DNA of 64,000 nt from Verticillium longisporum. Its lineage: Eukaryota; Ascomycota; Sordariomycetes; Glomerellales; Plectosphaerellaceae. The position numbers and the translations under genes were made by a program. The notes beneath the pieces were generated by a model that had not been told where the DNA came from, did no database searches, and saw only the letters and a list, made by a program, of their open reading frames with translations. The stretch lies in assembly GCA_019188255.1 (NCBI GenBank), contig JAETXT010000002.1, positions 6,138,001-6,202,000 of the forward strand. Direction: 5' to 3'. Shown in pieces: positions 12,330 through 23,300 of this stretch (the first letter of the stretch is position 1; the number at the start of each line of letters is the position of its first letter).

Positions 12330-13762
12330 CTAAACAATGACGTGTGTCGACAGGTGCTCCACTGCCTCCTTGATGGTTCGCAGCATGCGCTGATTGACAC
12401 AGAACGGGCAACGCACCGGGCGGTCGTGGCTGGAGACTGGCTCGTCCGACTTTATGGGGGTTAGCGTGAGGTCCTCGCCATGGGGTCCATGCAGTGGGGG
12501 GCCACTTCCCGGTACGGGGGTGTATCGGGCGGCGCCTCCAGGTGTGCTGTTGCTGCCGCCGCCGCCGCCGGGGCCCGCGGATACGCGGTGCATCGCCGGC
12601 GTCGCGAGGGCCGCGGCCGCTGTGCCTTGGGCGCGTTCGCGCTGCTCGCGCTCTTCGCGGGCGACGGCGGCGCTGGCCTCGGCGTCGGCCTCTTCTTGCT
12701 GCAGCTGGCGCAGCGCGTTTTGGAGGACGACCTCTGGGTCTTCGTCGCCTGTGCCGTACATGGTCGTGTCGGCGCCGTTGCCCGTGGGCGCAGGCACCAG
12801 GTTCGGGTCGGTGGGGTGCGTGTTGTGTGGGTGGGGAGCGGGTGGGAGGGCAAGTTGGGGCGAGGCAGTACCGGAGGGCAAGCCGGCATTGGGTTCTGCG
12901 CACGCCGGAGGATTTCGTCGCGCACGAGGGCGCACACCTGGAGCGTTGCCTCGACGCCGACGACGCGCAGGACAGACTCCTTGATGGCCGCTGGAGACGT
13001 GTCGGCCGAAATGGCCAGGAAGCGGGGCACGCAGTCGGCCAGGTAGTTGATGTCTTCGGCGGGGCTCAGGGAGCCGTCGCCATGGCGGCGCTGGCGGCGC
13101 ACGAGCAGTCCGTAGCGCTTCTTGAAGCGGTGAATCCAGCCGGGCGAAAACTCGGGCGGCTGCTCGTCCTTGTAGCGCGGCAGCTGAGCAAAGATAGACT
13201 TGGCCTTCTCGCCGAGTTCCTCGTTAGTAGGCTGGCGACCAGACGCCTGGACCTGTTGGTACCAGAGGAGGACAAGCTTCTCAACGTCGGGCCAGTTGCC
13301 AAAGCGCAGGCGCGAACCGGAGAGCTGGGGGTTGTCGCCGTCGAGGCGTGAGTATTTAGGCGACAGAGAGTGCGAGACAGTTGACTGAGAAATGTGCTGG
13401 CCATACTGCGCATAGAACCACTCGATGCACGTCTTGTGGCTGGGTCGATTCGTCTGCGCATTAGCCCAGCGTCGAAGGGCGCGTCGCTGGTCGAGTGTCA
13501 GGGAATGGCGCTCTTTGGCAGGTGTGCCGCCAGCAGTGGAGGCGATGGACGTGTCTGCGACTTGGTGTACATCATGCACGTCGTGCGCTTCGTGGGTTTC
13601 GTGATCATGGTCGTGTTCGTGGCCGTGGTCGTGGTCGTGATCATGATCATGCTCGAGGCCGTCGTGGGTGTCGTGGACGACGGGCCCTGCATTGACGTCG
13701 TGGGCGTCCGGGGCGGACGCCATGGGCTGGTCAGCCATGAAGAGGCGACTTGGTTCAAACAC
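12330..13762 (-). CDS. CENP-B/Tc5-type HTH DNA-binding protein with His-Asp repeats (frameshifted)
   Basis: Putative DNA-binding protein of the Abp1/Cbh/CENP-B kind, a class derived from pogo-like transposases. Two starts are possible: 13762, or 13738 (MADQPMASAPD), which I prefer; the latter gives 469 residues. After a His/Asp/Glu-rich stretch (HDHDHDHDHGHEHDHDHE, about residues 30-50) come an N-terminal HTH (LTLDQRRALRRWANAQTN) and a CENPB-type HTH (VEKLVLLWYQQVQASGRQPT ... SPGWIHRFKKRYGL). The C-terminal half has a Glu/Ala-rich, probably coiled segment and ends with a C-x2-C...H-x3-H zinc-finger-like motif (CPFC ... HLSTH). I see no DDE integrase core, so it looks domesticated. One base is missing at the GGG 12891-12893, separating the HTH half from the C-terminal half. 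Target sites are unknown. Confidence 0.8.
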
Positions 13763-14346
13763 GCAGCGATGGATGCGCGACGGGATGGAGATGGGCGAAA
13801 GGCGCGATTGAATTGAAGAGGAATCGTTGTAACCGTTCCGAGTCAGAGGTTAGGTGCGATGTATGGTGGAGAGCGAATTTGCAGTTAAGGAGATGGTGTA
13901 GTGAGGAAGAGAAGAACGGAGGGCAGGCACGCACCTGCCCCAAGCGAGGCGCAGGCGTACTACGGGCAGGAGGCAGTGGGATCAGCGCAGATGCACTGTA
14001 CTTCGACTGTGTGGGTATTGCGCTACCCGACCTGGTTTCTGTGATTTGACTGCATAAGCTTTCGCGTCTCATGCATGTTTCAATCGCACAATTGATTTTC
14101 CCACCACCCTCGTTGCATCGTGGCAAGAGCCATGTTAAGGGGGTTGTGGCCTCCATTACTCGATTCACACGCAGACTGGCCATCCTCCACGTGCCCTGCT
14201 TAGGTACCTTATGTACCGGAGAAACAATCATTGCATTGCCATGAACCAAAGTGTCCGCCTGGCTTGCACTCGCCCACCCAAGAACGCCTTCTCATGATCA
14301 AACACTCTAACCGAACCCTCAATCCGTGTATCCCGTTGCTTATCAT
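13763..14346. other. Upstream region of the CENP-B-like gene
   Basis: About 580 bases between the start of the minus-strand CENP-B-like gene and the stop of thymidylate synthase, also on the minus strand. It should hold the promoter of the former and the 3' end of the latter. A TAGGTACCTTATGTACC element lies at 14201-14217. Nothing else stands out. Confidence 0.5.
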
Positions 14347-15377
14347 CTAAACCGACATCTTCATGGCAATCGTCTTGTGAGGGTCATACCCCTTGACCAC
14401 AAAGTCCTCTGCCTTCCAGCCGTCAATGTCACAGCCCGCCTCGCGCGTCATCTCGAGCAGCGGGAAATCTCTGGGCTCCCGCTCGAGCTGTGTCTCCAGC
14501 GCATCGACGTGGTCGAGGTAGACGTGCGCATCGCCCATGACATGCGTCAGGCTCCCAGGGACCAGATCGCATGCACGCGCAATCATGTGCGTCAGCAGCG
14601 CGTAGCTCGCAATGTTGAACGGCACGCCGAGACCCATGTCACATGACCGTTGGTAGAGCTGGCAGTGCAGGTGGCCCTTGGGCTTCTCCTCGGCGTCCTC
14701 GGCCGCGGCATTGCCCCTCCTGGCCCGCGGGTAGGAGACGTAAAACTGAGCAAACATGTGGCAGGGCGGCAGCGCCATCTTCTTCAGGTGCGCCGGGTTC
14801 CATGCGCTGAGGATGATGCGCCGATCGTACGGATTGGTCTTGAGCTTGTGGACAATCTCTGCCAGCTGGTCGACACCTTGTCCCGAGTAGTCCGTCTTCG
14901 CATCAACATACTCCGCACCGAAGAGCCGCCATTGGAAGCCGAAGAGGGGACCGAGGTCGCCTACCTCGCGGGGCGAGGATCCCACGCATTCCAGAAACTC
15001 GCGCGAGCCGTTGGCGTCCCAGATCTTGATGCCCGCCTCGCTCAGCGGTATGGATGACGTGCTGCCCTGTACGAACCACAAAAGCTCGGCGACGACGGCG
15101 CGAAGGAAGACGCGCTTTGTCGTCAGCAGGGGAAGGAGGGGCTCGCCATTCTGGTTGAGGCTGAACTTGAGCGGTGTCGGCGCGAATATGGAGTAAGTGC
15201 CGGTGCCGGTCCTGTGGTCGGTCAGTTGACAGTTGCCTCCTGCGAACCCTTCAAGTCTGACCTGTCTGGGCGGTGCTCGCCATTGTCAAGGATATCCCGG
15301 ACGAGGTCAAGGTACTGGTGCTCTTCGTGGCGCGCCGTGGCAGCATTCTGCTTTGCTGAGCCTTCGTTAGACCCCAT
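14347..15377 (-). CDS. CDC21: Thymidylate synthase
   Basis: Catalyses dUMP to dTMP with methylene-tetrahydrofolate. Exon 1 is 15377-15262 ([20 protein letters not shown]); the intron is 15261-15212 (GTCAGA...CACAG); exon 2 is 15211-14347; 326 residues. Visible family hallmarks are [13 protein letters not shown] near the N-terminus, the catalytic Cys in [13 protein letters not shown] (about residue 189), [20 protein letters not shown] for dUMP binding, and the C-terminal [13 protein letters not shown] fungal insertion of about 20 residues ([18 protein letters not shown]) sits after the catalytic Cys segment. The frame is intact. Strong call. Confidence 0.97.
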
Positions 15378-16872
15378 TATTGATGTGCTGAAATGTCGGA
15401 GTTCCTCAATCGTTCAAAGTTGCTACTGCAGACACGGACAATGGGCGCCGGGGGAAGACGTTTGACTTGACTTGGAGGGGGGACGGGATGCGCGCGTCGC
15501 GTTTCGTTTAATGGGCTAAGGCGGAGACGCGTACTAAAGCCTGGAGCGTGGACCCGTCGGGCTACAGTGACCCCACCTTGCACCATTCAGTGGGCTGCCC
15601 ATGTACCATGTCAACGACGGAGGAATGAATAGTCTACCTGCGCCTGTCATCGCGAATCGCAAAACATTTTTTGTAGTTGCCCACTGACTAGGTAGCTTAT
15701 TATGACGGCCATTCACGGTCCCTAGGAACATTCTACTGGCGATTCCGGTAGGGCTGTCCAGTTGATTGCACCCTTCGTTGAGAAGGGACACCATGGGTTT
15801 CGTAGGTTCCTCTAACATCTTGTCAGAATTATCATATGACCTACTTAGTGTTGCTCATATTTTACAGCAATAGCCCCAATTAGCTCACGGGAGATCATGG
15901 AGACTAGAAATTTCGCCGTAGTGGCCATAAAGGCTGTGTACTTCGAATGGCGGCATGCTGTGTGAGCTACTACCTGTATAATCCCATTAGCTTTGCACAA
16001 CGTTGGGACGAAAGAGCTGAGAGACTATGTCACTCAACCATCTCCTACTTCCTTATGAACTGGATGTAAAGCACGACCTTACACGGCTGTCTGGCTTGAA
16101 ATTTCAGCGGTGGGACAATGGGCGTGTTCTCCCAGGACCTGACAGCAAGAACATTGCCGCAGCTCAAAATCCGGCTGATCAAGTTCACAAGCTTCGTTCC
16201 ATTCTATATTGCCTTGTAAATTGCGGACATTTCCATCTGAATAGCCCAAACTCTATGACAATACTCATTGCTACCACGACATGTACACCATAGCCTTCTG
16301 ATGTGTATATGGGTGTTTGATAGATAGCTCTACAGACCCAGCTTTGAGATAACATGGATTACTGTCTCATTTTTTTTTTGGCGCTGTCATCATACGTGAG
16401 CCACGTTTCTAAGATGGATCTCAAAACCTGCTGTCGTTACATGAACCTTTCTTCCAGGAGGTGAAAACAGGAAGTGAATGGCCAGGGCGCATGGTTCCAA
16501 GGAACACAGCGAACAATCAACACGCTAAATCATCAAGAAGAGAAAATACTCCAACAACAACATCGCGCTGGGAGGTCTTCGTATGTTTCTGTGTATCAGC
16601 GTAAATCTCGCGCGAAAGTCATCGTGGCCAGTCGAGACAGAAAGATCTTCACAGCAAAGGGCCGCCTTCATCCACAGGGTGCGCTCTCTAGTCCTTTCGA
16701 AACATGACGCAGCCGTTCATCAGCTCGAACAGTGCTAAAGAAAAAGAGGTTGAGGTTGTACTTGTTCGAGCCTCGGGTGGGCAACAGTCGTGGTTGATTC
16801 CCTAGACTTCATCGCCTCTAAATGTACACGGGTCGCACCGACCGTTCGCTCCAGCACCATCCGTCAATCACA
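15378..16872. other. Intergenic region, no gene recognised
   Basis: About 1.5 kb that is more AT-rich than the genes around it. Only short frames occur (for example 16027-16293), with no recognisable domain or conserved splice structure. It must contain the thymidylate synthase promoter near 15378-15600 and the ATP19 3' UTR. A CTAGGTAGC element lies at about 15688. No RNA gene was seen. Confidence 0.5.
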
Positions 16873-17257
16873 TTAGTGCTTCTTCGCATCCTTCTCCTGG
16901 CTGTCGAGGAACTTCCTACAATGGGTATTAGCATTGGAGTCTGGCAGCCGATCAATCACGGCGCGAGCCGCACGGCATGGCGGCCTTCAAGAGGGAGCAA
17001 ATGACGCACTTGATGAAGTCGGCCTCGTCGGAGCTGGAGGCGTTGATAGGGGGAGTGGTGGCGGGGGCTTTGCTACCGCCGCTGAGGGAGACGTAGGAGC
17101 CGGTGAAGAGGGTGGCGAGGACACCGATGGCCAGCTGCGGGCGGGAAACGGCATGTTAGAACTTTACTCTCAATGGCCGAGGGAGAGAGCCGGGACAACG
17201 GGAACGTACGTAGTGGGAGCCAATCTGGCGACCGGCGATAGAGTACATCTGGACCAT
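16873..17257 (-). CDS. ATP19: Mitochondrial F1Fo-ATP synthase subunit k (Atp19)
   Basis: A 71-residue gene hidden in three exons and not visible as one open frame: 17257-17210 (MVQMYSIAGRQIGSHY), 17134-17010 and 16915-16873. Introns are 17209-17135 (GTACGT...CGCAG) and 17009-16916 (GTGCGT...GCTAAT...TAG). The spliced protein has the Atp19 start MVQMYSIAGRQ, one membrane segment (LAIGVLATLFTGSYVSL), the conserved INASSSDEADFIKKFL and a basic tail ending KDAKKH. Subunit k is an accessory subunit associated with ATP synthase dimers in the inner membrane and is not needed for catalysis. It is transcribed divergently from MTFP1, with 412 bases between start codons. All three exon phases join exactly. 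Confidence 0.95.
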
Positions 17258-17669
17258 TTTGGCGGTGGAAGGGGGTATCGAGGCTGGAAGAATTGACAGG
17301 GTCGACGGTGAGGGGTGATGGGTTAAACTGAGCTTCGGCCAGTGTTCGCGATGTTGAAGCTCCAGAAATCGTTCCCGAGAATGCCCATTGCGGCCTGGAT
17401 TGTCAGGCACTCAGATCGACCAATTGGAACTTAAGGTGGTGGGGCGGGATTCCCGGCTGGCTTCTTATCGGTCGTAACGCTTCTTATCCAGCCGCAACCG
17501 GGACGTCATCCTAGAGCAACTTGCGCAGGCAAGGCAGGCAACCGGAAGGCGAATCGCGATATCTAGCACTTACTAACTTCTTCCTTTTCTTCTTCTTTTT
17601 ATCTCAACATTGTTCATCGACCAATAACCATACTCTCACGGCGCCATTTGTGCACCGAAGTCATTCTAG
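17258..17669. promoter_or_regulatory. Divergent promoter region ATP19 / MTFP1
   Basis: 412 bases between two outward-facing start codons, both for mitochondrial inner-membrane proteins. From about 17575 to 17625 the MTFP1 side is C/T-rich (TTCCTTTTCTTCTTCTTTTT), as in fungal leaders near transcription starts. Co-regulation is an inference from arrangement only; no factor site is claimed. Confidence 0.5.
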
Positions 17670-18606
17670 ATGTGGTGGGGAAAGCCTCAAGGCAAGCCCG
17701 CAGCGTCTCCGGACAAAGCCGCAGACAGCCCGCCACCTACAACTGCGAAAGCCACGGGAGCATTCGATCCCGACAAGCTCCCGGAGCACAGGAAGCTGCC
17801 GGCCTCACTGCAAAAAATCGCAAATGATTCAGACAAAGATGAGAACTTCTTTGACGAGCTCGTCGACGGCTAGTATGTTTCGATGGCTGCTCAAACGTAA
17901 AAAGTCATGATCTGACATGTCTTACAGCGCTCCCGAATCAACCGAGTCCAACGTTCGTTACGCAGCCTACGCCACCCGAGTGCGCACGATATTGAGCTCC
18001 GCGCACCGCTATGTAGCCTACACATCCGACATTGGAGAGTCGTTCCGGCCTGTGGCGCATCCCAATTTTGTGCGCGCTGCCTACGGTATCTCGTGGCTCT
18101 ACATTTTGGGTGATGTGAGCTACGAGGGCTACAAATCGTATTTGCACAACCAGCGCACACTCAACCCTGCACTGCAGCTCACGGAGCGACAAGAGCACAT
18201 CTCGGGCCTCAAATCCGTAGATGCAACTGAGCAGGCTCCTCTGCAAGCCGGCACGGTCGCTCCCCTGGAGGACTACCGCACCGTTATGGTGCAGAGGGCC
18301 ATTTTCCAGAGCCTTGCAAGTATGGGCTTGCCTGCATTCACCATACACAGCGTTGTCCGTTACTCTGGACGAGCGATGAAGAACATGAAGAACACGAGAA
18401 TCAGAACATGGGGTCCCATCGGCCTTGGCCTTGCGGTCGTTCCAGCACTACCCACGCTGTTCGACGAGCCAGTGGAGAATGCTGTCGAGTGGCTGTTCCA
18501 CAAGGGCTTTGAGGCGTATGGTGGGAAGCAGTATGTTGGCGATGCGCCGACAACTGGGCGCGAGGATTTGCTGGTAAAGAAGCCAACCAAGGAGAAGGAA
18601 CTATAA
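17670..18606 (+). CDS. MTFP1: Mitochondrial fission process protein 1 homologue
   Basis: Inner-membrane protein of the MTFP1/MTP18 family, which affects mitochondrial fission and inner-membrane integrity in animals. Exon 1 is 17670-17872 (MWWGKPQGKPAASPDKAADS); the intron is 17873-17927 (GTATGT...CTGAC...ACAG); exon 2 is 17928-18606; 293 residues. After a Lys/Pro-rich N-terminus comes the family core: VRYAAYATRVRTILSSAHRY, AYTSDIGESFRPVAHP, AAYGISWLYILGDVSYEGYK, RTVMVQRAIFQSLASMGLPA, and a membrane segment IGLGLAVVPALPTLFDEPVE. The sequence is intact. The role in fungi is inferred from the family. Confidence 0.93.
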
Positions 18607-18825
18607 CGCACCAAACGAGGGAACCAGCTTCAAGCTAGAGGCACAGCCTACAGACACAGCTCCGCACATACTATGTAAATAATGGCCATCCCGTAATCCT
18701 GAGCGCCGTCGCGGTCTACTGTATGGCCTGTCATGCTATAACATTCAAGGGTATCTCTAAGTATGCTGAACCGACCAGCCCATGCAAGCCCATGCAATGC
18801 AACGCTGAACACCACGACCCATTTC

Positions 18826-19769
18826 TCACACCTCGATCAAGTCAGGAGGTGGCCCAACGCCGCGCAACAAAACAACAGTGTTGCCACTGACCAGAGCCGA
18901 CCCAACCTTCTCGTTAAACTCAAGTAACCGACCACCTTCCACGTGAAAGACACGCAGCTTGTCCCTCTCGTCCGAAGAACGGTTGTTGATGTTCTCGACT
19001 TGTAATCGTCGCGCTGCGTCGTCCAGGACCCTTCCCACGACCCAGTCTTTGGAGAAGAAGAAGGCCCCTTGGGGAACTTGGCTTTCGCCGTCTCGGCCTC
19101 CGCTTCGACGTATACGTATATCCTCTTTTCCGGCGCCAGCTTGTCGTCACCCTTGGCTGTCTTCTTCAGGTTGTTGACGGCGATCATGCGTTGCGATACC
19201 GAGGTGGGTTTGGGCTTGGGTAGCGCCCTTCCAGCCTGCTCCTTCTTCGCGGAACCCCACGCCCGCAGCTTGTCGAGTGCACTCTTCGTCCTGGACGCAA
19301 CGACGTCCATCTGGCTGCCACCCGCCCTCGCGCCAATAGGCACAAGGTTCTTGCAGTTGTGGTCTTCATTCAGTCGGTGCTTTAGGCAGTAGTCGCGGTT
19401 GCAGGTGGAGCAGTGGACGCCAGGGACGAGCGATGTGCCAATCGTGGTCTTGCACGAGGGGGACGCGCAAGGCTTCTCGGAAACGGCGTCGCGCATGAGG
19501 CGTCCCTGGCCATGGGAGTGTGTCGCGGCCTGCGCCTGGCGTCGACGCTCGGCCCATGCGCCGGCATTGGTGCACTTGTGAGAGGTTTCGGAGCGGTGGT
19601 CGAGGCAGAACGTCTTCTTGCAGGATTGGCAGAAGAAGGGAAGAAAATCGAGTTGGTTGCAGTAGTCGTACTCGCAGTGCTTGCCCAGAAGGGTCTCGTC
19701 AAAGCCGTCTTTGGACTCGCCCATGTTGACGTAGCTTGTGTCATTGGCCTCGGGGGTGGTAGGCGCCAT
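18826..19769 (-). CDS. CUZ1: Double AN1 zinc-finger protein, Cuz1/ZFAND1-like (frameshifted)
   Basis: Homologue of yeast Cuz1 and human ZFAND1, which couple Cdc48/p97 and the proteasome, notably under arsenite stress. Two complete AN1 fingers are visible: C32-x4-C37-x9-C47-x2-C50-x4-C55-x2-H58-x5-H64-x-C66, and C101-x4-C106-x13-C120-x2-C123-x4-C128-x2-H131-x5-H137-x-C139. A Lys/Ala-rich linker leads to a ubiquitin-like C-terminal domain (EKRIYVYVEAEAE, KDWVVGRVLDDAARRLQVEN, LRVFHVEGGRLLEFNEKVG). One base is missing at the C4 run 19065-19068; as given, translation shifts inside the Ub-like domain and runs to 18837. With it restored the protein is 314 residues and stops at 18826. Confidence 0.92.
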
Positions 19770-20021
19770 GGCTGAGGTCGATATTTAAAATGCCGTCGTT
19801 AGGCAAACCAGAGTACGTGGAGGCAAATTGCCGAAGTCTCTTGGACAATTGTCAAGGAGTTGGGTAGTAGAAGCGCTGACGAAGTGGTGTAGAATGACCT
19901 GGAACTCCCAAGACGCTGCCAAGTGCTGATGTAGCCTCCCCCTCCAGGTTAGTGGTGGGGTGATACCAGCAAGTGTTTCACGTCATACAAGTACCTGCTT
20001 GAATGTATGGTTTGTCATCAA

Positions 20022-20109
20022 GCGCCGTTGGTCTAGTGGTTATGATTCCTGCCTTCCATCGTCAACAGCGAGTAAGCATGAGAGACGTGTTCGATTCACG
20101 TACGGCGCA
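20022..20109 (+). tRNA. tRNA-Gly (anticodon UCC) with a short intron
   Basis: A 7-bp acceptor stem (GCGCCGT at 20022-20028 with ACGGCGC at 20102-20108) pairs perfectly and is followed by A73. The internal A box (TGGTCTAGTGG) and B box (GTTCGATTC) are present, and the T arm ACGTG-TTCGATT-CACGT pairs fully. The anticodon loop reads CTTCCA, anticodon TCC. About 16 nt (starting TCGTCAACAG) between anticodon and 3' stem are best read as an intron after position 37. The anticodon stem then has one C-U mismatch at pair 28-42. TTTT follows at about 20115 as a Pol III terminator. Confidence 0.85.
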
Positions 20110-20388
20110 TTAACTTTTGCTTTTCGCATGTGATCAAGTCGTTTTGTTTGACGTAAGCCGGCTTCTATGACGCATCTGCGCAACGGGTTAAGTCTGTACA
20201 ATAAACGCTTGCCTGTTGGGCTTGGTATGGTTGGTTGTCGATCACGTGCCTTCGCGTTCCTCCCGTGAAATAAATGACGCCAGACCTTCGGTTCGTCGGT
20301 GCCTTGGCGCAAACCTGGCGCCATAGAGTCCCTTCTCCGTCCTGCAATGTCGTAAATCGCGGCACCCCTTCTAGGCGGCTTTTACACA

Positions 20389-23300
20389 ATGCCTCCCAGC
20401 GTACCGCGCAAAAGGCTGCGCGATGAGTCGCCCAATCCAAGCAAGTCAAAACGAAGGCAAGTGGCCAAAACTGCAGCCGCACCGCCTCCGTCGTCGACCG
20501 GTCGTAAGCGCAAGGCAACACTATACGATGACCTCGACGCCTCCGCTGCCTCAGTTGCCAAATCCAGCAAGACGTTTCTGGAGAGCCTCGACGACAGCGA
20601 GGATGGCAGCTCCTTGAGCGACCTTTCGGACGGAGACTTTGAGGATGTTCCAATCGCGAAACGACAAGTGTCCGTGGGCTATGGCGATGACGACGAGGAT
20701 GAAGATGACGATGACATTGAGTCAGAGGTCGTCCCTGCGCCGTGGTCGTCAATGCTCGATACTTCGGTCGGCTCCTGTGACTTGGAATAGTCCCTGCACC
20801 GCGGCACCCGGATCTCCCTGACCAACCCGTTTGGCGACAAGAAGGGCCCTTCGAAGATCGAAAGGAGGGTTCGGATAGCAACCCACTGTGTGCACGTGCA
20901 GCATCTTCTCTGGCACAATGCCATTCGAAATGCTTGGCTCTGTGATCATGAGGTGCAGGCTACCTTGATGTCGCACATCCCGCCCCGGCTCTTCGACGAA
21001 GTCGACCGTTGGAGGACCGCTAGTGGACTGGACGGGAAGTTCAAGAAAGCATCTGTAACGAAACCTAAAGCCATGGCAAAGCGGCGCACAAAAGTCCAGA
21101 AGGCTGACGATGAAGATTCCCGAGACTGGGGGCCAGCCGCCGACCGTTTGGAAGAAGGTGCCGTTGACATGAGCCACGGCGATCCCCTGTTCCGACTGAT
21201 GAAGAGTTTGAGCTCCTGGTGGAAGCAGCGTTTTCAGGTCACCGCGCCCGGCATTCGCAAGTTGGGCTATATGTCTCTTGAGCGTCTCGACAGGCTGACT
21301 AAAGAGTGGGCAAATGCCAGCGAAGACGTAAAGCTTCACGGAGAAAGGATTCCTGATCTCGATGGCTTTCGATCGTGTGCCGCGGCTTGCTCTGGAAGTC
21401 GCGATGTTGGCGCGCAGCTCTTTACGGCATTGCTGCGCGCTCTAGGCCTTGAGGCTCGGATGGTTGCTAATCTACAACCCTTGGGCTTTGGCTGGACAAA
21501 GGCAGAGGATGCCGATGCAGAGAAGGACACAAGTACATTGGCAGCCGTGCAGCGGAGCAAATTGGCCGCAGAGGGCGACTCGCCTTCGAAAAAGAACCTC
21601 GGCGTCAAGAAATCCACTCAGCAAACGAAAAGGAAACCGCCAGCAAAAACAACTAATGGGAGATCAGTCCGACGTAAGAGCGTTAAAGACGAGGCCGGGG
21701 ATTCCGATGAGCCTGATACGCTGATATCAGTCGTTCCAGACAGCGATGAAGACTCTGTTGTCGAGCTCGATGTGGCGCCGAGCAAGCCCGCCAGCATCAA
21801 GAAATTCGGCCAGGACCTCGAATATCCTCATTACTGGACTGAGGTGTTGTCGCCAGTCACCAAGATATACCTGCCGGTCGACCCAATTGTGAAGAAAGTC
21901 ATAGCAACCAACCGCGAGCTTATCGAATCGCTGGAGCCAAGGGGCAGCAAAGCCGACAAAGCGCGACAAGTTATGGCATATGTCGTTGGCTATTCCCAAG
22001 ACGGCACAGCCAAAGATGTCACGGTCAGGTACCTCAAGCGACAGACTTTACCTGGCAGAACCAAAGGAATGAGGATGCCATTAGAGAAGATACCTGTTCA
22101 CGACAAGAGGGGGAAAATAAAGAGATACAACCATTTCGACTGGTTCAAGTCAGCTCTCCAAGGCTTTGTTCGGGGGAGCCGGAAGTATCCCATTACGGAA
22201 GTGGACGAAAAGGAAGACTCAACCGACCTGAAGCCGGCCAAACCTGAGAAGAAGGAGGTAAAAGAAGGCGAGGAAACGCTGCAGTATTATAAACAGTCCA
22301 CGGAATTCTGTCTCGAGCGGCACTTAAAGCGCGAGGAGGCGCTTCTTCCTACTGCGGAAGCGGTCAAAATGTTCCGAAACAAAGGCAAGGCCAAGGATAA
22401 GGCCAAGGATAAAGGTGAAGACGGCGCCGAAGAGCCAGTATATGCCAGAAAGGATGTCGTCAATGTCAAGAGCGCAGAGACGTGGCACAAGCAGGGACGG
22501 GCGCCACGAGCAGGTGAACTACCACTAAAGAAGGTGCCGTACCGTGCCGCGACAACGAACAGGAGACGGGAGCTCGCTGAAGCCGAGGCTATCAGTGGGC
22601 AAAAGGTGTTGCAGGGGCTTTACAGTTTCGACCAAACCGACTGGATCATACCTCCACCGATCAAGGATGGGATCATCCCGAAGAATGACTATGGCAACAT
22701 CGACCTGTTCGCAGAGCACATGTGTCCGGAAGGAGCCGTCCATATTCCCTTTCGAGGGGTGGTCAAGGTGTGTAAGAGATTGCAAATCGACTTTGCTGAG
22801 GCTGTCGTGGACTTTGAGTTCGGCCACCGCATGGCTGTACCTGTCATACAAGGTGTTGTCGTTGCTGAGGAGCACCACGATCGGGTGATGGAAGAGCTCC
22901 GAAAGGACGAGGCGGAGAAAGCTCGTAAGGAAGATGAGAAGCGGCGCAAAGAAGCATTGCGGCTTTGGAGCAAGTTTCTCAAAGGGCTACGAATCGTAGA
23001 GCGAATTCGACAAGACTATGGACACGTAGAGGACGACGTTCAGATTTTCGGCCGAAAAATTCAGGGCGCTGGCGACGACGACCTGGACGAGGAGATCGAT
23101 AGACCGGCTGCGTACGACGGCGACCCCGATATGGCTGGCGGCTTTCTTCCCGCTGGACATGACGATGACCTGGCCGGTGGTTTCCTGCCAGATGACCAAG
23201 ACGCGGCGGAAAGTACGACTCAACCCCCAGCGAGGAAGGTCACCTCTAGCTTTTTCCCGCCCATTGATGACGACGAAGAGGAAGGCCTGGATGATCTGGT

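Noticed and set aside
12494..13351. Plus-strand frame of 285 codons opposite the CENP-B-like gene
   Set aside because: Arg/Gly-rich antisense shadow with no domain.
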